In this document: positions 57,180 to 64,000 of the stretch, piece by piece
Position numbering within the stretch: the first letter of the stretch is position 1
Layout of the letters: each line of letters starts with the position of its first letter
Origin: Zhengitettix transpicula
Taxonomy: Eukaryota; Arthropoda; Insecta; Orthoptera; Tetrigidae
Assembly (NCBI GenBank): GCA_037074705.1
Contig: CM073591.1
Coordinates: forward strand, 131,137,032-131,201,031
Reading direction: 5' to 3'
Length of the DNA: 64,000 bases
Notes under the pieces: model-generated
Told to the model about the DNA's origin: nothing
The model's input: only the letters and a program-made list of their open reading frames with translations
The model's database searches: none
Translations under genes and position numbers: made by a program

Positions 57180-57950
57180 GATACAATTTGGATTGAGGTG
57201 TTTGGGGCGACTTACAGTAGAATATTGGATTTTGTTCAATCTAATATTTATTTGTTTATTAAGAAAATTTGAAGGATACTCATTAGAGATTAAAATCGTT
57301 CCAACAATGTTGGTGGAACTTGGACATGGTAAGCAATATAGTTCTGTCTACATGATTGTATACCATAACTCTCTTTTGGTTTGGATGATGATCGGAAACA
57401 AAATTGAGAACACGCCCTGAATATGTAGGTTTCTGAAGCAATACTTCCATTCTCACCAATTGGATCAGAAAACCTACATATTTAGGGCGTGTTTTTTAGA
57501 GTTAGAAAGTAATATAGCTCTGCCTACAAGATTGAGCCCTCTTTTGGTTAGAAGGATGACCAAAAATAAAATTAAGAACTCGTCCTGAATATGTAGGTTT
57601 TGTGTACCAATTGGTGAGAATGGAAGTATTGTGAATGGCTACAGTGACACCAAGGAAATTAAAAGGATGTTTCAATTAATGTTCATGATTTGTATGTTAA
57701 TATGATAATTATTGAAAGTACTGACTACAAGGTTGATTTTAGAGGACTTAGCAATGCAAAAAATGTTATCTAAATATCTGATGTAGCCAAGAGGTTGGAT
57801 AGGAAGTTGAGAAAGCAAGAATTCTCTAAATCTCTCATGACTACCTCAGAAAGAAAAGGACTAAGAGGGCTTGATGATACTGAACCGGATTAAACTTGAA
57901 ATAATTGAGGAATTGAGGACTAGATTTAAAGTGCATAAAATTGTATCAAG
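57180..57950 (-). pseudogene. PLE-4 reverse transcriptase, palm-to-thumb part
   Basis: Minus reading in several frames: RYLDNIFCIAKSSK near 57760 (the RT catalytic Y.DD motif with N for the second aspartate), KPTYSGRVLNFI near 57590 and again SGRVLNFVSDHHPNQKRVMV, YNHVDRTILL near 57400-57340. The thumb segment is duplicated (57335-57430 and 57500-57602) around a hairpin (57413-57490). Confidence 0.65.
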
Positions 57951-57956
57951 TGAATT

Positions 57957-58601
57957 TTAGTACATTGGAAAATGGGCCATCTGGTTTTGAAACTGTAACT
58001 GATTGGGAATATAGTTGAAGAAGGAAACGACATCAAGAGAAGTTAAAGAGTGGTCATGAGGAACGGTGAGGTGTTTGATTTCAGTAAATTGGTAAGAATT
58101 TTTAACATAATAGTGGTTTTCTTCATTGAGGGCTTTAGAAAACATATTGTGGAAGTAGGAGAAAATCTTGTGTAAGGGATTTGCCGATAGAAGGAATAAT
58201 AATTCTGAAAGAAAGGTCAGGTTTGTGAATTTTTGGAAGGACATAAGGTCTGGAAATGCTGAGGTGATGAATAAGAAGTAACATGTGGATGGTTCATTAA
58301 ATTCGTTTTGCTTCCTCCTCTGGAGAATATTTTTTATTTTGTCAATAACTGAATTGATGCAAGTGGGCTTGCAATTTTTATGAGAGTTAGTGTCGGAAAG
58401 AAGTTGGTTAACAGTGTTTGTGTATTCGTTACGATGTAGAGCTACAGTGACAGAGCCTTTTGTCAACATGAGTTTACCTTTATTGGAAAACGAACATTTT
58501 GGGATACGACAAGAGTCCAGAAAGGAATTAAGTTCGTAATCCGAGGGTCCACTGTATATAGTGCTTGGGTAATCGCTGTCGTATAGCAGAACGGATTTCA
58601 T
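57957..58601 (-). pseudogene. PLE-4 reverse transcriptase, N-terminal part to motif A
   Basis: An uninterrupted 214-codon minus frame, the longest in the window. It starts MKSVLLYDSDYPSTIYSG and ends with HLTVPHDHSLTSLDVVSFFN plus YIPNQL. SLDVVSLFTNIP is RT motif A of Penelope elements, the aspartate being the first catalytic residue, here kept. The preceding 190 residues (fingers and N-terminal extension, with KLMLTKGSVTVALHRNEYTN) are typical PLE sequence. The initiating Met is not necessarily the native start: homology may extend upstream of 58601. Confidence 0.75.
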
Positions 58602-58610
58602 GACCGGAAG

Positions 58611-58989
58611 TTTGTTTAGACTTGTTTGCTGTAATGGTGTTCATGTTGTAAATACCAACTTTAATATTCTGTGGTAGAGGACAGGACAGAGTAAGATGAA
58701 GAACCAGTTACAGGACTGACGAAACAAGGCAAGAAAACTATTTTCAGCTGACTAAAGCACAGATGCAAAGGATGAGGACGTTGAACATCACGCTGTTCCA
58801 ATTTACTCTCTTCCATTTCATATATTGCCACCTGTTACAACCTCCCTGTCTGTTTAGTTCTGCAGAATTGGTCATCAAACAAATTGGAACCGTCGTTGGG
58901 GGGGGGGGGTGAATATCCGCAGCTGAGCATGTGGTCATACGTTCTATCCTGCTGCGTACGCTAAATAACTTAGTTCGCAGACCTATAAC
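58611..58989. other. No gene recognised; poly-G run
   Basis: A run of about ten G near 58899-58908. Nothing else identifiable. Confidence 0.45.
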
Positions 58990-59420
58990 TAAGTTGCGCC
59001 CCAGTCCCCTTCATTGCCCGCAGCAAGTGTGCGCACGGACATACATTATGTACACGACACATCGATTGTTGTGCCGCATTAAGGGGCCCCATTGTTGCGA
59101 AGACCCTGGGAAGTCAAATTATGGGAGGAACTGGGGTGCAGCCGCCTGCTCCGGGGTCGGAGGATGCGGTTGTTATTGTTCGCCACGGGCAAATGCGCCG
59201 CAAACACGTCCAATTGGTCAATTACTCAAAAAGCCGCATTCACGTAACTAACGACACGTGCCTTTCATGTTCAGGCCAATTCTTGTAAACCGCCAATCAT
59301 CGTGAATCAATATTAGCAATATATTCAGGGCCAGACTGCGGGGGACTTCCCGGACACGCCCAGATAACATTATTGCGGCAAAACGACGCCAATTAAACAT
59401 AAGTTCACACCCGCAAGAGC
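58990..59420. promoter_or_regulatory. GC-rich island 8, candidate enhancer
   Basis: About 430 bp of unique GC-rich sequence flanked by AT-rich DNA. It has three ATTGTT (HMG/SOX-type) sites (59065-59070, 59091-59096, 59175-59180), CACGTG-like ACACGTGCC, CCAATTGGTCAATTAC and several GATAA/TTATC-like words. A 106-codon plus frame (58931-59251, cysteine-rich) covers part of it but matches nothing known. Motif density and isolation suit a conserved cis-regulatory element. Confidence 0.4.
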
Positions 59421-59829
59421 TACAAAAACTGTTTTTCGATTTGTTGCCTCATAAATTTATGGTAATATAACATATACAATAATACTGTGTTATTATAATA
59501 TTAACAGGAGTTTTTATCAGAATTTAAACATCATAATTTTCATTAATATGAACCCTAGTAAAAGCAACTCTATACAAATTGACGGCTGTCAAAATAATAT
59601 AGTGCATTACAAAACGTTGAGCAATGATCATAACACACGAGTCAATTTAAACACATCGTTTCTGTCGCAAAACATCTAAAGCTATTACCATTTTATCACA
59701 AAATCCAAAATTTCAGTTTATTAACGACGTACAAAAGAGGCATTTCTTTCATATTTTGTTGATATAATTATATATTCACTACTTTTTTGACTATTAAATA
59801 ATTTGATATTCTATGTTTTGTATAATAGA
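59421..59829. other. AT-rich DNA, nothing recognised
   Basis: No feature can be supported. Confidence 0.5.
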
Positions 59830-59844
59830 AAATTAAAGAAATAT

Positions 59845-59965
59845 GATGGCCGATAAGTCAGAACAAATTTATTACCAAATATTCATTTGAATACCGCTGC
59901 ATTCATAATGATAGAAAATCACTACGTTTCGTCCCTTATTATAGAGACTTCTTAAGGTGAAAATA
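59845..59965 (-). repeat. PLE-type terminus, family IV, second copy
   Basis: GGCCGATAAGTCAGAACAAA followed by CACTACGTTTCGTCCCTTAT; minus strand CTTAAGAAGTCTCTA... GGGACGAAACGTAGTG. Shares order with 35340-35460. Confidence 0.45.
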
Positions 59966-60100
59966 TTAATAGGAAGTTTGCTTATTAAGAATAGATCAAC
60001 TGAAATTCTTAACCTTTTCCTTTATAAAAAATCCAATTGATAATGCGCAATGAGTAATGTAACGTTATAAGACTAAATTAATAGTGTCTACAAATAAATA

Positions 60101-60456
60101 TTCATTTTACTTGTTCCAAGAACTATCTAATTTTACTAAACTGACTATCAGCCAATAATAATATTTTTGGAGAGTTTATTAACAGCCTTGCGTCTAAATG
60201 TTTTACATATTACATACATAAAATTATCAAACTTGGAGAAGCTCTAAAACAAGGACGAAATATAATTGTAATTTTTTGTTACTAAACAATTTTCTAAAGG
60301 CAGCTTGTTTATTTATTTATACGATTATAAATGTCAATTATAATAATGTTAACAACTGTTACATTTTGGAATATAAATAAACTCTCCAAAAATATTATTA
60401 TTGGCTGATAAGCAGTTTAGAAACATTCGATAGTTCCTGGAACAAGTGAAATGAAA
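60101..60456. repeat. Long inverted repeat (arms ~85 bp)
   Basis: The left arm 60101-60185 and right arm 60372-60456 are reverse complements with few mismatches; CAGCCAATAATAATATTTTT + GGAGAGTTTATT on the left is matched perfectly on the right, and CTTGTTCCA.GAACTATC pairs as well. The loop (about 186 bp) contains GCGTCTAAAT...CATAAAATTATCAAAC, also present at 60956-61034. Confidence 0.8.
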
Positions 60457-60459
60457 ATA

Positions 60460-60945
60460 TTAATAGGTGATTGAAAGATGAGACTTTCATAATTAAATTT
60501 TCTGAAAAGATTATTCCATTTTGTTGAATTATTGGCATAATTTGTTTGTATCACAGCCAAGTAGGTTCGAAAAATTATTTAATGCCATAGAAAATAATTT
60601 TGCATAAAACTGGAAATGCATGGTCCAGCCATTTATAACCTTTATAATTCATTGAAGTTGATATTTCGTATTCAAACTTCTTCTAACATATTTCCCATAC
60701 ATTTATTTAACACCTTTTTTATTATGTTAAATTATGAATTCCTAGTGTTACTGTATATTTTTATATTAATGGAGTAAGGGAAATATTTTTCTCAGTTATT
60801 GTTCAAATAACTGTTAAATATCTATGGATATTAAATAAATTAATAAAAATGCTTGAATCAGAAAATAGTTTATTAACAAAAAATTTAAAATGCTGACATT
60901 TCGTCTTTTGTTTAGTACTTGATTAAAATTTAGGTTGCAACAAGC
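60460..60945. other. AT-rich DNA, nothing recognised
   Basis: No feature can be supported. Confidence 0.45.
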
Positions 60946-60955
60946 AAGGCAGCAA

Positions 60956-61034
60956 AGCTGTGCGTCTAAATACTGTATGTGTTTTGTGCATAAAATTATC
61001 AAACATGGAGAAACCCTAAAACAGGACAAAACGT
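60956..61034 (+). repeat. Repeat shared with the 60.1-kb hairpin loop
   Basis: GCGTCTAAAT, CATAAAATTATCAAACATGG, AGAAACCCTAAAACAGGAC align with 60193-60262 in the same orientation. Confidence 0.55.
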
Positions 61035-61228
61035 CGATAGGTTTTCTAGGGTTCATCCTGCATCAATTTATGCGAATGCCGGGTAGGATCCTTAAATTAC
61101 AGCCCGGGGGCCCTAGTTCACCCTTGGATACCTTCCTCTACTCTTTCGTACCCCCTCCCCCTCTTTCAAATCCCTTCCTATGCTGTTAAAGAGAAGTTGC
61201 CACCATATGGTGGCCTGTTACTCTTAAA
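61035..61228 (+). mobile_element. Family G retrorepeat copy 8, 3' part
   Basis: Plus sense: GGTTTTCTAGGGTTCATCCT, GCCGGGTAGGATCCTTAAAT, CTTTCAAATCCCTTCCTATG, ending GTGGCCTGTTACTC plus a short A run. Confidence 0.7.
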
Positions 61229-61229
61229 A

Positions 61230-61680
61230 AAATCAATTAGAAAAATTATAGAAACCCGACAGTATAAATATTTTTATTTTTATATTATAACTCTGAAATT
61301 AAAGATACCACAAAAAAAACAAATTCTGCTACCATCACTTTGGCGTATTATAACGAAAGTAATCTTCATTCACACAGTGAGGTATTTCAAAATTTTTTAT
61401 TATCTTTAAATAATTTTAGGGATATGATGATGTACTTCACACAGAGCAAAAGACTCACAGCAGTACCCCGTGATCTATATTCAACTGAAATGGTATTTTT
61501 AAGATTGTGGAAAGTGAAAATATTTTTTAAAACAATTTTCTGGATTGGACTTAAACAAATACAGTGACGTCAAGCCGGTGCTGTCTGCAATTCCTAGCAC
61601 TGGAGCATTTAATGGGTACCAAATAAATATAATTTTAATTAATTTCTTTCAATTAATGATATTTGAAACAAATAAATAAC
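61230..61680. other. AT-rich DNA, nothing recognised
   Basis: Short plus frames (61197-61409, 61340-61567) are not recognisable. Confidence 0.45.
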
Positions 61681-61684
61681 GTTT

Positions 61685-62290
61685 AATAATAATAAACGTA
61701 GCCAAACACAGACAAAAGAAGTGATGATATAATACCACACAACGTTTCTAAAAACCTTGGTCCGTTTCTTCAGGTGCTAAGGAAACTTGAGAGCCTTGAG
61801 TGACCCAAACCGTACAACTCAAAAACGACAATGTGAAAGCAGAAGGTTTAGCGTAATAATAAGGGATTGTAGCAATTATTGAGTTTCATAGTGTCTGTTT
61901 GTACGTTAATAGCTGTGATATTTGATTTAATGTGAAGCATCTCAGAAATGAGTGTGGAATTGTACCTGATGTCAACGTTTTAAATGCTATTATTTTGCCA
62001 ATCAAATTTTTGTTTCGAGTGGATGATCGGTTTGGAGACTACAGATTGTTTCTCGTTGGAAACTTTGATACTAGACATACGGGTATTGAGGGAACGTTTT
62101 GTTTGCCCTATGTAGCAGGAATTACAATTAAAGCAAGTGGTTTTTTTTAAATTCCCAAATGTTTTCTATATGTGTGAAATGGGTCCTTGTGGTTTTTAAT
62201 TAAGAAGGAAAGAGTATTAGGAGATCTGTAATGATAAATATTTGTTATTCTTTAAAAATTTGGACGAGTTGTGATGTAGAAGTTTGTAAT
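61685..62290 (-). pseudogene. PLE-5: GIY-YIG end of a Penelope-like element
   Basis: Minus strand from about 62290: NCNSCYIGQTKRSLNTRM, KQSVVSKPIIHSK, YNSTLISEMLHIKSNITAIN and VQTDTMKLNN are legible with stops, then the 3' UTR and terminal motif: CTGAAGA (61773-61767), spacer with GGACCAAGGTTT, GAAAC (61748-61744), GTTGTGTGGTATT. The RT is missing. The KEH segment of the endonuclease is lost, as in PLE-1. Confidence 0.72.
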
Positions 62291-62920
62291 AATACTCTTT
62301 GCTTCTTGGTTCTTTTTTTTAATAAAATGAAATTCATTTTGTAAGGAATAATTCAATATGTCTTTACGTTTCCCGATAGTGTCGAGTAAATTAATACTTA
62401 AAACGGCGATTCCGAACGTGAGGCCCAATTCCAGTCGGAGCCATCCAGAGGAAGTTTTTAAAGCTCCCATCGTCCCGAATTTCCGCACACAATACTTCTT
62501 TGTGATCATTTAACAATTGTGGTCAACCGTAATATAGAGGGCCCTGCAATGACGGGCGTACCCAGTGCTTACGTTTCGTCTTTATCCTGGCTTTTTGGTG
62601 AAGTGTCAAAACCACACAACCTGAGGCCGGCGAGCACTATTTGCACAGAATATGGCATGATCACAAATGATATCTGCTTTCGAGTGTGGAACGCTTGTAT
62701 AACAAACCAGTATAATAACATAATATATAACTTTTGTTATTTAACATGTTTTTGTCACAAATGTGGACGCACCATGACACAAACAACCAATTTTCTGTAA
62801 CGTTTGCAAACATTATTACAACTCTTTATCTCAGAGCCATACGGAGTGCCTCGTAACGATAGGAGAACTTCTAAATTTAGTTATTTTTGATTCTAATTTG
62901 CAGCATAATAGAAAGAGAAA
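62291..62920. other. No gene recognised; balanced patch 62390-62660
   Basis: An 85-codon minus frame (62252-62509) and a 93-codon plus frame (62519-62800) are unrecognised. No repeat match. Confidence 0.3.
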
Positions 62921-64000
62921 TTACACAATGGAATTGTTTCCACCTGTTTCGCCGAATTCACCTTCCTGTGTTCTGTTTGTCTCTGCTCTATCAGGTGCAG
63001 GCTCAACCTCTGCCCGCATCCGTGATGAATTCCTCACGAAGGGATCTTCCCACCGTCGTTCCAATTTGATATCTTGATTCACCAAATTATGCAGACCGTC
63101 CAATCCAGAGGAGTGAGCAAGGTAAATTATACCACGAAAACTCGAGCGAAAACTAGAAAACCGAGTGCTACTACGCCGTTTGGCCACGAGGCAACCAATT
63201 TTGCCCCTGTCGACGCATCATACTCTGAGCGCATGCCCAAGATTGTGGAAGTCAAGACTTCCCCAACATTGAGCCACCAGTGTCAACAACTGTGCTAAAT
63301 GTGGAATATTCTTAACAATATGCTTTGCATGCTACAGTACGACTGTTTTCCTTCGGTCTTTGGTTGGTCAGTCTTGTAGCTAGCTTCCACACATCACCAC
63401 AAAGCACCGCAAGGCAATCTGGAGCTGCTGGAACTTGAGAGTAGGTCAGGTTGTCACAGCCTTTGGGTGCGTCATTCGTGGAACGCGTCTTGTTTGCAAG
63501 CTGCCGTGCGCCATGCATAATTCAGTGCATATTCCAGATAAAATCCTCACAATTCGAGGATTTGCTCCCCTGCTTTGCCTCACATCGTGCGACGCGACAC
63601 AAAACAAGCTTTGGGGAGGGTAAACTACACACTGTAATAGATTTTAGATGCCGTTCCTCCCTCGGCACGAATTGGATAAAATCTCCAGCGTGGACTAATA
63701 CTCTTTACTCGAACACAAACACGCCAGGTCGCGTTTCAAGTGTAAACCAGTCAGAGAAAAAAATACATGCTCAACTCTATCACAAACCACACCAGTGTAG
63801 TAATCTAATCAAAGTGAAGATGTGCAGGAATTTTTTATTCCTAAATGAATCAACACGATTTGTGTCCTTTAAAAAAAGGAAACCTTTACACCTTTGTTGT
63901 ATAAGTTCTTCTTTTAAACATGCGTACACATTGATTATTCCATGATTTATGTGACCCTTTCTAACTGCAGTACGTAATATTGAGTTTAATAGTCATATTT
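62921..64000. other. Balanced-composition segment with long unrecognised frames
   Basis: Less AT-rich than most of the window. The longest frame is 164 codons (63451-63945 +, starting MSQPLGASFVERVLFASCRA), with an overlapping minus frame of 88 codons (62921-63187). No domain, signal peptide or repeat family is recognised. It may be part of a host transcript or a decayed transposon; coding is not established. Confidence 0.25.

Larger units (their letters stand above)
56520..58610 (-). mobile_element. PLE-4: longest Penelope-like element
   Basis: Minus strand, 5' to 3': RT N-terminal part and palm (58601-57957), further RT with the YxDD region (57950-57500), RT thumb (57420-57180), GIY-YIG endonuclease (57110-56770), 3' UTR, then terminal hammerhead-like motif (56592-56550) and the shared AGTGATAATATAAATACCAC end. 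All parts are in canonical Penelope order, with stops, frameshifts and an internal rearrangement at 57335-57602. Confidence 0.8.

Noticed and set aside
1..64000. Bacterial-type genes, operons, Shine-Dalgarno sites or terminators
   Set aside because: Composition, stop density, SINEs, mariner and Penelope elements all indicate an animal genome.

Overview
The window is AT-rich, intron-poor-looking animal DNA with no complete host gene that I can recognise. Its contents are typical of a large, repeat-rich arthropod genome. It holds decayed Penelope-like retroelements (PLEs) with GIY-YIG endonuclease and reverse transcriptase remnants, mariner and other Tc1/IS630-type transposases, a LINE end, poly-A-tailed non-LTR repeats, tRNA-derived SINEs and Helitron-like units. 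The mariner and SINE types point to an insect, probably one with a large genome; naming a genus would be a guess.

Layout. 0-8 kb: unknown segments, three copies of a poly-A-tailed retrorepeat (here called family G; one with a 14-bp and one with a 13-bp target duplication), one copy of a 1.8-kb repeat (family R2) and PLE-1. 8-16 kb: SINEs (one with an exact 11-bp target duplication), a palindromic PLE terminus, a Helitron-like unit with two ~265-bp internal repeats, and another hairpin. 17-26 kb: a broken mariner, palindromes carrying hammerhead-like motifs, a reverse copy of half of R2, a LINE C-terminal fragment and a long inverted repeat. 27-37 kb: three GC-rich islands in an AT background, family G copies and SINE fragments. 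39-43 kb: PLE-2 (interrupted by a Helitron-like insert with a 28-bp minisatellite), the tail of PLE-3 and two more palindromic termini. 44-50 kb: family G copies and the left half of R2. 50-55 kb: a SINE with 11-bp target duplication, two old transposase remnants and a nearly full-length mariner (1271 bp, TIRs and TA duplication intact, reading frame broken). 55-64 kb: a GGCAAT-rich repeat, PLE-4 (the longest PLE), a GC-rich island with repeated ATTGTT sites, a long hairpin, and PLE-5.

The most unusual theme is a recurring RNA-like motif: a CTGANGA-type box, a short spacer, then GAAACGTTGT. It occurs roughly 100-200 bp downstream of the GIY-YIG reading frame in all five PLEs and again in a set of short palindromes. 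The layout matches hammerhead ribozymes already known from PLE terminal repeats; the palindromic solo copies are the less familiar part. Nothing in the window reads as an intact working gene. The coding remnants are fossils of mobile DNA, and the GC islands are the best candidates for host function (regulatory DNA or first exons).
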